DNA of 64,000 bases from an uncultured Flavobacteriia bacterium (GCA_903873915.1 CAIQQH010000008.1:1-64000), one strand, 5' to 3'. Counted from the stretch's first letter, positions 21,228 to 32,426 are shown. Made by a program: numbers and translations. The notes: generated from the sequence alone by a model not told the origin.

Positions 21228-22385
21228 ATGAAGCTTTACGACGACATGCATTTTATACCATCTTTCGAGCCATCTGCATTTTTTTATGTCTTCCTAACGT
21301 TTGGGATTACTGCGCTCGTTCATCTTACATATGTGCTTGTTATTCAGGGTAGATTCGCGTTTTACACGCAAAAAAAATCAGTGAGTCCAGACTCAACTCT
21401 TCCCCCTATTTCGCTCATCATTGCCGCACGAAACGAGTCGGACAATCTGTATGAAAACCTTCCTTTTATACTAGACCAAGACTACCCCTTGTTTGAGGTC
21501 ATTGTCATTAACAACCAATCTGTAGATGATTCGAGTCAACTGTTGCGATCATTTCAGCATGAATATCCAAACCTACATGTGATCGAAGTTGAGCGCAACC
21601 CACACCTTCGGCCTGGAAAGAAACTCTCGATAACCATAGGCATTAAAGGGGCGCAGTATGACCATTTCATATTGACGGATGCAGATTGTCGTCCGGCTTC
21701 GCGCTTATGGCTTCAGTTGATGGCAACATCGTTCTCCGAAGAGAAAGAATTGGTAATCGGCTATGGGCCCTATACAAAGTCTGAGGGATTTTTAAACAGT
21801 CTTATTCGCTTCGACACCGCCTCTATAGGCATCAGCTATTTTTCGATGGCACTATCCGGATTGACGTATATGGGGGTTGGCAGAAACATTGGCTATACCA
21901 AAAACCTATTTGAATCAGTCAAGGGATTTCGATCACACTATGAGCTGGCCTCTGGGGACGATGATCTTTTTGTTCAGGAAGCAGCAACTAAGAAGAATGT
22001 TAGGATCAATGTCGATAAAAACACCTTCTGCTATTCTGCCCCTTGCGCTGACTGGGATTCATGGATTAGACAAAAAACAAGACACTACACGACTACAGAT
22101 CGCTATGAGGTTATTAAAAAATGGATGTTAGGAATATATCCATTGACCATGTTGATCTTGCTTATATCCTTTGTTATTTTGATGCTGAGTAATGATTTTC
22201 GATGGTTAAGTGCCTCGGTCTTCATTTTCGTTACAGGTGTTAAATGGTGGATACAAGGCCGTTGTTTCAATAAATTGAACGAGGGCAGCTTAGTAAAGTA
22301 CCTGCCATTGTGGGATATCATGTATACGATTTTGATGCCGATCATTTATTATTCATCTGAAAAAAAGGCAGCAAACAAATGGTAG
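21228..22385 (+). CDS. Membrane glycosyltransferase family 2
   Basis: 385 aa; PPISLIIAARNESDNLYENLPFILDQDYPLFEVIVINNQSVDDS; ILTDADC; C-terminal TM helices. Confidence 0.88.
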   Translation: MKLYDDMHFIPSFEPSAFFYVFLTFGITALVHLTYVLVIQGRFAFYTQKKSVSPDSTLPPISLIIAARNESDNLYENLPFILDQDYPLFEVIVINNQSVDDSSQLLRSFQHEYPNLHVIEVERNPHLRPGKKLSITIGIKGAQYDHFILTDADCRPASRLWLQLMATSFSEEKELVIGYGPYTKSEGFLNSLIRFDTASIGISYFSMALSGLTYMGVGRNIGYTKNLFESVKGFRSHYELASGDDDLFVQEAATKKNVRINVDKNTFCYSAPCADWDSWIRQKTRHYTTTDRYEVIKKWMLGIYPLTMLILLISFVILMLSNDFRWLSASVFIFVTGVKWWIQGRCFNKLNEGSLVKYLPLWDIMYTILMPIIYYSSEKKAANKW

Positions 22386-22984
22386 AAGGCGAACACTTAT
22401 CCGACAAAGCACGACATGATCTCATTCTTGTAGAAGCGGCGAAGGCAGGCAATCAAGCGGCATATGCTGAATTGATGGACAGGTATAGAGAATCGATTTA
22501 TTACATGATGCTGAAAATGGTGAAAAACCAAGATGATGCCGACGATTTAACGATTGAGGCATTTGGAAAAGCATTTAATCGCCTAGAACAATACTCTCCA
22601 AGTTATGCCTTTAGCACATGGCTTTTTAAAATAGCTTCCAACAATTGCATTGACTTTATTCGCAAGAAACGCATCAGATTCACTTCAATGGATACCGGAT
22701 TCACCTCGAGCGATGGTGAAGTAGTCTATATTGAAGCAAAAGCTTCGGTTATGAATCCAGAGGAAACGATCATTCATGGGCAAAAAGTATCGCACATGCG
22801 CGTCCTTGTGAGCAAATTAAAGCCGCGATATCGCGAGCTTGTTGAAAAGCGCTATTTTGAAGAATTGAGTTATGAGGAAATTGCGGATGAATTGAATCTT
22901 CCTTTAGGCACAGTTAAGGCACAGTTGTTCCGCGCGCGTGACTTCTTGGCAGGAATGATGGAAAAAACAAAAGACACGATTTAA
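22379..22984 (+). CDS. ECF-type RNA polymerase sigma factor
   Basis: 201 aa; sigma70 region 2 (DADDLTIEAFGKAFNRLEQYSPSYAFSTWLFKIASNNCIDFIRKK) and region 4 (RYFEELSYEEIADELNLPLGTVKAQLFRARDFL). Confidence 0.9.
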   Translation: MVEGEHLSDKARHDLILVEAAKAGNQAAYAELMDRYRESIYYMMLKMVKNQDDADDLTIEAFGKAFNRLEQYSPSYAFSTWLFKIASNNCIDFIRKKRIRFTSMDTGFTSSDGEVVYIEAKASVMNPEETIIHGQKVSHMRVLVSKLKPRYRELVEKRYFEELSYEEIADELNLPLGTVKAQLFRARDFLAGMMEKTKDTI

Positions 22985-23034
22985 TCTGCGCATTCGATCA
23001 CCTCAATTTCATCGGCAAACCGTGCCTTTTCATC

Positions 23035-23655
23035 ATGAAGCAAATTGAACATTATTTCCCCAATCTTACTGAAATTCAAAAGCATCAATTTGATCAATTG
23101 GGAAATCTTTACGCGCAATGGAACGAACAGATCAATGTGATTTCCCGTAAAGACACTGAAAATTTTTATGAGCGGCATGTGCTACATTCACTCGGCATTG
23201 CCAAGGTGATCGAATTTTCAGAAGGATCTAAAATTCTTGATATAGGCACTGGTGGAGGATTTCCTGGAGTCCCACTGGCCATCCTCTTTCCTGATTGCCA
23301 ATTCACCTTGGTAGATTCCATTGGAAAGAAGATTCGGGTAGTCAACGAAGTGAAAAATGAGTTGGGACTGATGAATGTCGTTGCTATACATGAACGAGCG
23401 GAAAACATTGTAGACAAATTTGACTTTATTGTAAGTCGAGCAGTAACAGCTATGCCAGATTTTATCCTATGGACAAAGGGTAAAATATCGAAAAACAACC
23501 GAAACACATTGAAAAATGGGATTTTGTACCTGAAAGGTGGCGACTTAAGCGAAGAACTTTCAACCGTTCAACAAAAATTGAAAATTTTCAACTTGAGTGA
23601 AATTTACTCAGAAGAGTTTTTCGAGACAAAAAAGATCGTTCACGTCAGTCTCTAA
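23035..23655 (+). CDS. rsmG: 16S rRNA (guanine(527)-N(7))-methyltransferase RsmG
   Basis: 206 aa; YAQWNEQINVISRKDTENFYERHVLHSL, KILDIGTGGGFPGVPLAI. Confidence 0.95.
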   Translation: MKQIEHYFPNLTEIQKHQFDQLGNLYAQWNEQINVISRKDTENFYERHVLHSLGIAKVIEFSEGSKILDIGTGGGFPGVPLAILFPDCQFTLVDSIGKKIRVVNEVKNELGLMNVVAIHERAENIVDKFDFIVSRAVTAMPDFILWTKGKISKNNRNTLKNGILYLKGGDLSEELSTVQQKLKIFNLSEIYSEEFFETKKIVHVSL

Positions 23656-23667
23656 CTGACAAAAGAA

Positions 23668-24207
23668 TTAGGACAGTTTATATTTTTTGAAGAACACATC
23701 CCAGTCCCAGATAAAATTCGCCATTACCTCATCCAGTCGCTTTAAAAATAATGGGTTTGGAGCCTGCATGCGTTTGAAGTAATCATCCTGAAATTCATTC
23801 AAGCCATATTTATGAAACATTGCTTTAGACATGCCATAAATCATGTTTTTTGAAGGATGATTTACACGTGTGATAAACGACTGATAATCGCGAACAAGCT
23901 TTTCAAAATCAGCTTCTTTCATGTCATAAATACGCGCTAATTTTTCAAAAATCAACTTTTCAACACGACCTGCTTGTTCCGCTTCAAAAGTGCTTTCCAA
24001 AAAAGATAAATTACCCACGATAACGATCATTCCAAACTCACCGCTTTCTGTACTCGACATTTCGGGAGATTTCATAAAAGCAGCATCTTCATTAATGAGA
24101 GATGCTACCTCTTTAAAACCATTATCCACCGAATCAAAAATCGCGTTTATGAACAGGTTTGCAACTTGGTTGTCCGAAAGTCTGCGCTTAATCAATGTTC
24201 CCAGCAT
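23668..24207 (-). CDS. Hypothetical protein
   Basis: 179 aa intact ORF with no recognised motif. Confidence 0.7.
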   Translation of the reverse strand: MLGTLIKRRLSDNQVANLFINAIFDSVDNGFKEVASLINEDAAFMKSPEMSSTESGEFGMIVIVGNLSFLESTFEAEQAGRVEKLIFEKLARIYDMKEADFEKLVRDYQSFITRVNHPSKNMIYGMSKAMFHKYGLNEFQDDYFKRMQAPNPLFLKRLDEVMANFIWDWDVFFKKYKLS

Positions 24208-24421
24208 AATGTCCTGTGTTGATAATACTTACTACTTACAAATTTAACGATGTAGTGAAGGGCATGACGGCTGTGTCCCTTAAGGTTTTCAACCAAGTTT
24301 TCAACACTATTCAACAGATTTCACCACTTTTCGTGAAAGTATCAGTCAAAAAACCATTCTTGTCTTACCATTTCGCCAAAAAGACAGCAACGCAAAGTCC
24401 CCCTGTTAAGTGCAAAAAGAG

Positions 24422-26077
24422 TCATTTATCCCCACTTAAAACCTCTAAGATGGGCGAGCCAGTCATAGCGCCACTGCGCTGAAGCTGAAGGATATGAGAC
24501 AATGTCGCCGCGATATCTGTAATTTCAATGGTACGAAACACATCCTGAGCGGGAATTGATGCGCCGTACCAAAGCAGTGGGACATGCGTATCATAGTTGA
24601 AGGCTGAACCATGACTAGTCCCTTTATGTGCTGCCGCATTATCAATTTCTTTCATTAAATAGCCAGGCTCAAGGATAAACACCACATCACCACTTTCTTT
24701 CGGATGAACCCCTTTCAAGACCATTGCTTGCCATTCATCTCTTGCAGCAGTGCTCAAATCTGTTGGTGTGTAAACAGCTTTAACCTCTGACCACCTGCGA
24801 ATTTGATCCGCTACGAATTCAGCCACTTGATCAATGGTCAAATGAAGTTCTGCTATTTTTTTGTGGTCCAAATAAATGTTTTGATTCTCTTCACACAAAA
24901 CCAATGGAGCACCAAATTTTTCAGCACTCGCCTTTTTCAACAATTCAAGTGGCTCTTTGACGAACATGTAACCGCCAGGCAACTTTTTATCGACCAAATA
25001 TTGAGGCACAGGAACCACCGCATGGTCAGCCGTTAAGAACAATACAAATCCATCTTTGCCATATTGTTTTTCTAAGCTACAAATCAATCGTGCAATCTCA
25101 ATGTCCAATCGCAAGTACATATCTTCCAATTCAACTGAGCGCAAACCAAACGAATGTCCGGCAATGTCGGGGGTAGAATAGGAAATACAGAGCATGTCGG
25201 TTTGGTTATCCGCACCAAGATTCTCTGAAGACATGGCTTGTAAGGCGAAATTTGTTAGGTAAGTATTGGCAAAAGGTGTTGCCGTAAAAAGGGAGAAGTT
25301 GTTTTTTCCAGCAGCGAGTGAAGAAGCATTCATTTGCCCTAAATCATAGGGAAATGTAGGGGTTGTCTTCCCTGAAAGAACTTGTTCGTAGGGAGAATCA
25401 TCGGGCCCTGACGCCGTGTAACTTGAGATATCGTAGAGTGTATTCCACGACTGTTTCATGTACTTTTCCGCGTTGTCACTGGCATTAAAGTCCTGCACCC
25501 ATTTGGGCAATTCACTTTTAAAAAACGTACTTGTGATGAATTTCCCTGTCGCATAATCAAACCAATACGAGCCATCGCTCAAATGTCCACCTGGCAAAAT
25601 GGCACTGCGGTCCTTGATGGAAATGGAAACCACTTTTGCACTTGGATACGTCATTTTGAGTTGATCCGTTATGGTGTAAGTTTTTAAATTTTTTGGTGAA
25701 CACATGCCGCCAGAAGCACTTGTTCCTACAGACTTCTCTGTTGAGTCATAGACACAATTCAATACTTTTCCTGAGTTGCGGTCATACCATTCATTCCCAA
25801 CAATCCCATGATTCGCTGGTGTAGTACCTGTGTAAATACTGGCATGCCCAGGTCCAGTAAATGTTGGAACATAATTGTATAGCGTTGTGCGGCAGTTGGT
25901 GCCATTTTTCATAATTTTCCTGAACCCATTTTCTCCAAAGCGCTCTTGATAGCGATAGAGGTATTCGTAACACATTTGGTCCACTACGATTCCAACAACA
26001 AGTTTGGGTTGTTCTGATTTTTGATTGAAGGCAAAAAGTGGTAAACTAAGTGCTATATAAACGAGCAGATTTTTCAT
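24422..26077 (-). CDS. Alkaline phosphatase family (PafA/nucleotide pyrophosphatase-like) protein
   Basis: 551 aa; signal peptide; VVGIVVDQMCYEYLYRY, FTGPGHASIYTGTTPANHGIVGNEWYDR, SYSTPDIAGHSFG, TADHAVVPVP. Confidence 0.88.
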   Translation of the reverse strand: MKNLLVYIALSLPLFAFNQKSEQPKLVVGIVVDQMCYEYLYRYQERFGENGFRKIMKNGTNCRTTLYNYVPTFTGPGHASIYTGTTPANHGIVGNEWYDRNSGKVLNCVYDSTEKSVGTSASGGMCSPKNLKTYTITDQLKMTYPSAKVVSISIKDRSAILPGGHLSDGSYWFDYATGKFITSTFFKSELPKWVQDFNASDNAEKYMKQSWNTLYDISSYTASGPDDSPYEQVLSGKTTPTFPYDLGQMNASSLAAGKNNFSLFTATPFANTYLTNFALQAMSSENLGADNQTDMLCISYSTPDIAGHSFGLRSVELEDMYLRLDIEIARLICSLEKQYGKDGFVLFLTADHAVVPVPQYLVDKKLPGGYMFVKEPLELLKKASAEKFGAPLVLCEENQNIYLDHKKIAELHLTIDQVAEFVADQIRRWSEVKAVYTPTDLSTAARDEWQAMVLKGVHPKESGDVVFILEPGYLMKEIDNAAAHKGTSHGSAFNYDTHVPLLWYGASIPAQDVFRTIEITDIAATLSHILQLQRSGAMTGSPILEVLSGDK

Positions 26078-26156
26078 GCGATAAAATTTGATGTTTAAAA
26101 TTAGTCAAAGCAATACATTCGCGTTCAATTCACCATTAACTTTGCAATAAAAAAAG

Positions 26157-26747
26157 ATGCTCGGATTGAAAATGGCAACTGATCCTCGATGGGTAAATCT
26201 CGTCGAAAAGAACATTCAAGAAATTCTCATTGACCATGCGTTTTGTGAGCAAAAGGCTGCAAGCAATGCTATTTCGATGATTGTGCAATACCCGCAATAC
26301 CCAGATTTAGTAGATGCCATGACGGCCATTTGCCAAGAAGAGATGGAGCATTTCCACATGGTACATCAAAAACTTCAAGAACGAGGATTCACCCTAGGGT
26401 TTGAGCGCAAAGACCCCTATGTACATGATTTATCTGATTATTTAAAAAAGTCCAAAAATACGGGGTCACGCGCCAGCCATTTTGTCAATCAGATGTTGTT
26501 TGCTGCAATGATTGAGGCGCGCAGCTGCGAGCGGTTTAAAATACTCTCAGAAGAAATAAACGATGAGGACTTGCGAGCATTCTATCGATCACTGATGGAA
26601 AGTGAAGCAAGGCATTATACAACCTTCTTGGGGTTTGCACGAAAATATGGCGAAGGAATTCCTGTGGAAGAGCGTTGGAACGACTTCTTAGAATTTGAAT
26701 CTTCTCTGATGGAGAAGTATGGTAAAAATGAAACGATGCACGGATAA
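26157..26747 (+). CDS. miaE: tRNA-(ms2io6A)-hydroxylase MiaE-like
   Basis: 196 aa; WVNLVEKNIQEILIDHAFCEQKAASNA, EEMEHFHMV, EARSCERFKIL, ESEARHYTTFLGFA di-iron pattern. Confidence 0.88.
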   Translation: MLGLKMATDPRWVNLVEKNIQEILIDHAFCEQKAASNAISMIVQYPQYPDLVDAMTAICQEEMEHFHMVHQKLQERGFTLGFERKDPYVHDLSDYLKKSKNTGSRASHFVNQMLFAAMIEARSCERFKILSEEINDEDLRAFYRSLMESEARHYTTFLGFARKYGEGIPVEERWNDFLEFESSLMEKYGKNETMHG

Positions 26748-26776
26748 AAAAAGGGCGAATGTATATCCGCCCTTCC
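26747..26776 (-). terminator. Rho-independent terminator after M14 peptidase gene
   Basis: AAGGGCGGATATACATTCGCCCTTTTTTT. Confidence 0.7.
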
Positions 26777-26797
26777 AATATTATTTGTTGTATTTCC

Positions 26798-29644
26798 TTA
26801 GAGCACTGCAAATTTGAGTTGTCCTACTTTTCCGTTTTTCACCGTTTGAAGGTAGAATACTCCGCTACTTACATGCTCGAGTTCAATCAAATGAGTGCTT
26901 GTCACAATATTCTGCGACAAAACAACCTTCCCATTCATATCGTATACTTTTAATTCTTGTCCAATTTCTAAACCTGAAACAATAAACTGACCATTGTTCG
27001 GGTTAGGCATCATTTTCACTCCATTGTAAATCAAATTGTCGATCGACGCACAATCTTGAACAGAAAGCACCAATGTAGATGTTCCGACACAACCGTTAGC
27101 ATCAGTGAATGTCGCTGTTAATGTTTGATTGCCCAATCCCGAAATTATTGGATCAAATGATGCACCTGAAACACCTACCCCAGTAACGATCGTGTTCGCA
27201 GGCGATACTGTCAATTGAATTGTTCCATCATTGATACAAACAATGTTGTTTGCTGCAGAACTTACAATTGTCACAACAGGTAAGGCATTCACTGTGATGT
27301 AGTTCGTCAATGTTGACGTGTTTGATCCTGCAGCATTCGTTACAGTCAATGTTACAGTATATGTACCTGGAGTGGCGTAAACATGCGAGGGTGACTGATT
27401 GGTAGCAGTAGTACCGTCACCAAAATCCCAAGCCCATGTTGTTGGTTGATTCGCTGAAAGGTCATTGAATAATACTGTGCTATTGATACAAACAGAAGCA
27501 GACGACGTATTGAACGATGCCGTTGGTGCTACGACTTGTCCCGCATCATTAAACATAATTTTGAAGTCGTCGAAATAGAAGCCATCCCCAGTTGTACCAT
27601 TGTCAGACCCCAATTTGAATCGCACTTTAATCACCTGTCCGATGTAATCGCTTAAGCTAATCTCCTCAAGCACCCAATTCGACTGCACACCTTCGTAGAC
27701 AGGTTGATTGTTGGGTTGAACGCTTCCGTTTGCGTTTGTGCCAGGCACTGTATAGTTTCCACATTGACCAATCCATGTTGTTCCACCGTCTGTCGATACT
27801 TGAAATTGCACGTAATCGTAATCTGCTTCAATGTTCCATTTTGCGAAATACGAAATCCCTGCAGAAATGGCATTGGTCAAATCGATATTGGGAACATACG
27901 AATATGTTTTTGATGCGACGTTATTCGCATAGTTACCTGTTGGGCTGTCTGTGTAAGATGTTGAGGCAGAAACGAAGGTGGAAGTCGTTGTTCCCCATGT
28001 TCCCGTCCAGTTGGCATTCGAACCGTCTTCAATCACCTGAACAGTAAGTGCACCATAGGTTTTAACAATGGTATCTTTCTTTACCCACATTCCATTGTCG
28101 GTTTTCAAAATGTACTTGATTTGATCGCCATATTGTATTGCCGGATTCAACACGTAAGATATTGCACCTGAAGTATTCGTCATCAAAGGAACATTGTACA
28201 CCATTGGCGCACCGACAGACTGGACGTTCAACAAGGGTTGAATGGATACCGTAATTGCACCATTTTCACGCCCTAAGCGTTGTGCAGTGTGAGAAAAATT
28301 ACCTGTTAATGTTGCCACCGTTGAAGGATCGGCATCTTTCACAACCAAGTACTTTCGGCTGATGTGTGCAAGCACTAAATTCGGGAACATCATGTCTTTG
28401 CAGGTAGCATCGATTTCAGATGAAGGTTGCCAAAACGCAGTTCCCACCTCTGGGGTATGCACAAACATGGTGTCTTTTACACCGACACCAATGTCCAATT
28501 TGTACATGTAATCGTCTGAATCACCCGATGCTGGGTAGAGCGCTGAACTTTTCATTGCCGTATATCCGTTGTACTGCACCATGTGGTTTGTTTCCGCTTG
28601 GAAATAGTTGTGGTGTGGTGCAAATTCGGCAGTTGTTGTTCCGATTGGGAACAAGATGTCTTTGGCATAAGTGTGAGCATTGAAGGCAGAAATAAAGTGG
28701 TTGTTTTGTACCAACCATCTGATTGCTTGTACTTCAGGCTCAGAATAAGCCGCAGTTCCGCAATAGGTATCATTGCTTGTGGTTGTGCTCGTCCCTGTTG
28801 TCCCCCAGCCATAGCCGTAATTACGATTTAAGTCAACTCCATAAACTCCACCACCATTGTTGCGGCGATTCTTTCGCCACATACCTCCTCCGTTCGCATT
28901 GGTTGATTCATTGTAGAGGTATCCATCCACGTTTATGCATGGCACAAAGTACAACTGCATGTTGTCAACGATGTATTTCACCTCATCATTGGTGTTGTAG
29001 TTTTCGAGCATGTACCACATGAAGAAAACCGTTTCCATCAAACTCATTGGTTCACGTGCATGGTGAATTGCCGTGTAAAGCACCTTGGTCTCTGTACTTT
29101 CGTCAGTGTTTGGATTGTCAGAAATTCGCACATAATAAATTGGGCGATTCTCACGGGAGAGAAACGTTGAGATAGGCGCTTTTGTGGTAATTAAATTTGG
29201 ATAAAGCGTTGCCATTTGATCCAATTCGGCAAGCATCTCGTTGTATTTGAGATAGCCTCCCATTGTTCCTTGGTTGAAGTTTGTTGGGGTCGCAGGATTA
29301 AATCCAGTGCTTCCACCATTTCCTCCTGCACAAGTTGCATTTTTGGGTACATACCCACTTGGGTCTGACATGTGTTCAATGTAATAGGCTTGAACATCCT
29401 CAATCAACACTTCATAATCGAAGTTGTTTTCATTCATAATTGCTATTTCCAGATTGGAGAAATCGGAAATAAAGAATACACCTTCCTTGTAGGTGCCATG
29501 GTCTACTGTAACACCAAGATCACCCAAGCGCTTCAATTCTAGCGCATCGGCAAAAACTTTGATGCGTGAATAAGAAGATTGAGAAAAGCTGATTGTACTT
29601 AAAACAGTAAAAAGGAGAGTTATTAGTTTTTTCATTTCTGGCAA
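26798..29644 (-). CDS. Secreted M14 zinc carboxypeptidase with PKD domain and T9SS type A C-terminal sorting domain
   Basis: 948 aa; TAIHHAREPMSLME, FVPCINVDGY, GVDLNRNYGYGW; PKD WAWDFGDGTTATNQSPSHVYATPGTYTVTLTVTN; C-term MMPNPNNGQFIVSGL...LKVYDMNGKVV. Confidence 0.93.
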   Translation of the reverse strand: MPEMKKLITLLFTVLSTISFSQSSYSRIKVFADALELKRLGDLGVTVDHGTYKEGVFFISDFSNLEIAIMNENNFDYEVLIEDVQAYYIEHMSDPSGYVPKNATCAGGNGGSTGFNPATPTNFNQGTMGGYLKYNEMLAELDQMATLYPNLITTKAPISTFLSRENRPIYYVRISDNPNTDESTETKVLYTAIHHAREPMSLMETVFFMWYMLENYNTNDEVKYIVDNMQLYFVPCINVDGYLYNESTNANGGGMWRKNRRNNGGGVYGVDLNRNYGYGWGTTGTSTTTSNDTYCGTAAYSEPEVQAIRWLVQNNHFISAFNAHTYAKDILFPIGTTTAEFAPHHNYFQAETNHMVQYNGYTAMKSSALYPASGDSDDYMYKLDIGVGVKDTMFVHTPEVGTAFWQPSSEIDATCKDMMFPNLVLAHISRKYLVVKDADPSTVATLTGNFSHTAQRLGRENGAITVSIQPLLNVQSVGAPMVYNVPLMTNTSGAISYVLNPAIQYGDQIKYILKTDNGMWVKKDTIVKTYGALTVQVIEDGSNANWTGTWGTTTSTFVSASTSYTDSPTGNYANNVASKTYSYVPNIDLTNAISAGISYFAKWNIEADYDYVQFQVSTDGGTTWIGQCGNYTVPGTNANGSVQPNNQPVYEGVQSNWVLEEISLSDYIGQVIKVRFKLGSDNGTTGDGFYFDDFKIMFNDAGQVVAPTASFNTSSASVCINSTVLFNDLSANQPTTWAWDFGDGTTATNQSPSHVYATPGTYTVTLTVTNAAGSNTSTLTNYITVNALPVVTIVSSAANNIVCINDGTIQLTVSPANTIVTGVGVSGASFDPIISGLGNQTLTATFTDANGCVGTSTLVLSVQDCASIDNLIYNGVKMMPNPNNGQFIVSGLEIGQELKVYDMNGKVVLSQNIVTSTHLIELEHVSSGVFYLQTVKNGKVGQLKFAVL

Positions 29645-29872
29645 AGTTTGCAGCCAATTTACTGCTTTTTTTATCCATACAGCACTAGTTTTTTATTTAC
29701 TTACCAAGCCATTTAAAAGCCTTTAAACTAAACACCTAATAAACAGGAATTAAAACACTTAAATTGATGCCGACATGATCAATAAATTACTTTTCAATGA
29801 TACATTTCACAATGACTGAGAAGACAAGATTATGTCAACATAAAAGTCTATTTTTGATAAAAATTCTAAGCT

Positions 29873-31669
29873 ATGACTGAAAATAAAATCACCTTCGGAA
29901 AAATCTTTTGGCCGAGTTTATTGGCCATATTCATCATGTCCATCATTGGGTTGTTCATTTTTGTATTGATCATCGGCGGAATCATTGGGAGTTTTGGTGA
30001 ATTCGGTCCAAAACCATTGTCCATTAAAAACAACACCGTATTGCACATGACCTTAAACGGTGAGATTGCAGAAAAGTCAAGTAGTACGTTTGATCCAACT
30101 TCATTTAACTTGAACCGTACGATTGGCTTGAGCGACCTGCTTTTTGGCATTGAAACAGCAAAAAACGACGAGAAGGTAAAGGGAATTTTCCTTGAAGTAG
30201 GTGATTTAAATTGCGGGTATTCCAGCACGCGCGAGATTCGTCAAGCACTCATTGATTTTAAATCATCTGGAAAATTTATCGTTGCCTATAATGCGGGGGA
30301 GGTCATTACGCAAAAAGAGTATTATTTAAGTTCTGTTGCCAACGAAGTGTATGCGTTTCCATCCTCAGCAATGGAGTTTTTTGGACTCGGTGCTGAGCTC
30401 ATGTATTTCAAAAACACCTTGGATAAATTGGATGTTGAAGTGGAAATTATCCGCGGAAGCAACAATGATTTTAAAAGTGCAGTGGAGCCGTTTTTTCGCA
30501 CGGACATGAGTGATTCTAGTCGTGTTCAAATTGAGCGTTATCTGACATCTATGTGGGAAGATATTCGACAGGACATTTCAACGGAGCGACAAGTATCCAT
30601 TCTAAAGTTGAACGATATTGCAGAAAATGCTAGCATAAGAAGAGCCAACGATGCTGTTAAACTCAAGCTCATTGATGGTGTAATGTACAGAGATGAGGTC
30701 ATCGATTTGATATCGAAGAAAATTGGCTTAGACCAAGGTGAGGAACCAGAATTTCAAGCATTTGAAAAGTATGCGCGCAAAAAATTCTATTCGGAGCAAA
30801 CATTGACCAAAAAAGATGACCCCAATATTGCTGTCATTTTAGCAGAAGGTGAAATCTCTACCGATGGTGATGGCTTAAGCTCCAAAGAAATCTGTAAGTT
30901 ATTTCAAGCGGTACGTAAAAACAGTTCAATTAAAACCGTTGTTTTCCGTGTCAATAGTCCAGGTGGAAGCGCATTGGCAAGTGATGAAATTTGGCGGGAA
31001 GTGGTCTTGACAAATAAAACAAAGAAAGTCATTGTATCCATGGGTGATGTCGCTGCTTCTGGCGGGTATTACGTTTCGGCTCCAGGAACATTGATCTTTG
31101 CTGAACCGACGACAATCACGGGATCCATCGGTGTTTTTGGAATGATTCCCTACGTTGGGAAAATGCTTGAAAACAAATTGGGCATCACCTTCGATCGAGC
31201 TGGAACAAACGCCCATTCGATCATGTCACTCATGAAGAAACTGACACCTGAAGAGTTGAAAATGATTCAAAAAGAAGTTGACTACACCTATATGGAATTC
31301 CTAAATCGTGTTTCTGTCGGGCGAAATTTATCTGTTGAACAAGTGAACATGATTGCGCGAGGACGTGTGTGGACAGGCAGAGATGCACTTGAAATAGGCC
31401 TTGTCGACCGCTTAGGAGGTCTTTATGATGCGATTCAATTTGCCTCTAAAAAAGCGGGTATCAAAGACAAAAAAGTATTGTATTATCCCTTGAAAGAAGA
31501 AGACATGTGGCAAGAATTACTTGAGGACTATGAAGAAGACAATGGAAATCTGGTGATGACACGAAGCAAGCTACCGGAGGTTCTTAGCTCTTCGTACGAA
31601 TCATTGTTGCGTATGAGCAATCGATTTGGAATTCAAATGCGTTTACCTTACGAAATTACTATCCATTAA
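29873..31669 (+). CDS. sppA: Signal peptide peptidase SppA, 67K type
   Basis: 598 aa; FRVNSPGGSALASDEIWREV, VSMGDVAASGGYYVSAP, TGSIGVFGM. Confidence 0.93.
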   Translation: MTENKITFGKIFWPSLLAIFIMSIIGLFIFVLIIGGIIGSFGEFGPKPLSIKNNTVLHMTLNGEIAEKSSSTFDPTSFNLNRTIGLSDLLFGIETAKNDEKVKGIFLEVGDLNCGYSSTREIRQALIDFKSSGKFIVAYNAGEVITQKEYYLSSVANEVYAFPSSAMEFFGLGAELMYFKNTLDKLDVEVEIIRGSNNDFKSAVEPFFRTDMSDSSRVQIERYLTSMWEDIRQDISTERQVSILKLNDIAENASIRRANDAVKLKLIDGVMYRDEVIDLISKKIGLDQGEEPEFQAFEKYARKKFYSEQTLTKKDDPNIAVILAEGEISTDGDGLSSKEICKLFQAVRKNSSIKTVVFRVNSPGGSALASDEIWREVVLTNKTKKVIVSMGDVAASGGYYVSAPGTLIFAEPTTITGSIGVFGMIPYVGKMLENKLGITFDRAGTNAHSIMSLMKKLTPEELKMIQKEVDYTYMEFLNRVSVGRNLSVEQVNMIARGRVWTGRDALEIGLVDRLGGLYDAIQFASKKAGIKDKKVLYYPLKEEDMWQELLEDYEEDNGNLVMTRSKLPEVLSSSYESLLRMSNRFGIQMRLPYEITIH

Positions 31670-32409
31670 CCATTGTTTCTACGGCGATAATTCCGTTTTT
31701 TACTGGTCCAATTGTACTGACGTTTTTTGCTAAAATTACTCTTGTAAACGGGTTTTATTCGATAAACCAATCCTACCGTATGTTGTACATAATCCGTTTT
31801 GGATGTCCAAATGTTACTTACCAAACCAAGTTTCCCTGCTGTTTGAAAGCGCAAGCCCCAACTTTTGGAAAACCATAAATTTACACCCAAGCTTAGACTG
31901 ACCATTGGTGTCAGTGGTGCTGACATTGTTTGTCGGTAGGTCATTCCAGCTCCAAAAGCAAAATACAGATCCAACCATTGGGCATAATAAGCCATACGCG
32001 GCAAAAAACTGTATTTAAACGAAGCATCTGCAGCGGCAAAAACTCCTTTTACCCCAGTTGAGTCATTGATCAACTTTGAAGTCGAGTAGCGGTTGTAGGA
32101 AAGAGCTCCATCAAAACTCCACCCTTTCTTTAAGTACTTATCCATTGACAAGGTCGTTGGATAATAAAGATAATTCCACGAGTTTTTATAATCGAGCAGT
32201 TTAGAAAATGCCAGTCCATCATCATCGACGACGTTCCATCCAAGGCCAATCATCCATCGATATGGATCATTTTTTCGACGAAGATATTGCGATTGAGCAT
32301 TTGCAGGAGCCATCCACCCACACAGACAAAGTGTGACAAGAAGGAAAGCAAATTTTCTTGTGTTCAATCTCGACATAAATTCTTGTTCTCGATGATTTAA
32401 TGATTGCAA
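31666..32409 (-). CDS. Outer-membrane beta-barrel-like protein
   Basis: 247 aa ORF; likely start at 32376 (MSRLNTRKFAFLLVTLCLCGWMAPANAQ signal peptide); alternating beta-strand pattern. Confidence 0.7.
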   Translation of the reverse strand: MQSLNHREQEFMSRLNTRKFAFLLVTLCLCGWMAPANAQSQYLRRKNDPYRWMIGLGWNVVDDDGLAFSKLLDYKNSWNYLYYPTTLSMDKYLKKGWSFDGALSYNRYSTSKLINDSTGVKGVFAAADASFKYSFLPRMAYYAQWLDLYFAFGAGMTYRQTMSAPLTPMVSLSLGVNLWFSKSWGLRFQTAGKLGLVSNIWTSKTDYVQHTVGLVYRIKPVYKSNFSKKRQYNWTSKKRNYRRRNNG

Positions 32410-32426
32410 AGGTAAGGAAGTCCATG

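Noticed and set aside
28420-29022. Several plus-strand ORFs opposite the M14 carboxypeptidase gene
   Set aside because: Cys/His/Leu-rich shadow translations opposite a well-supported gene.
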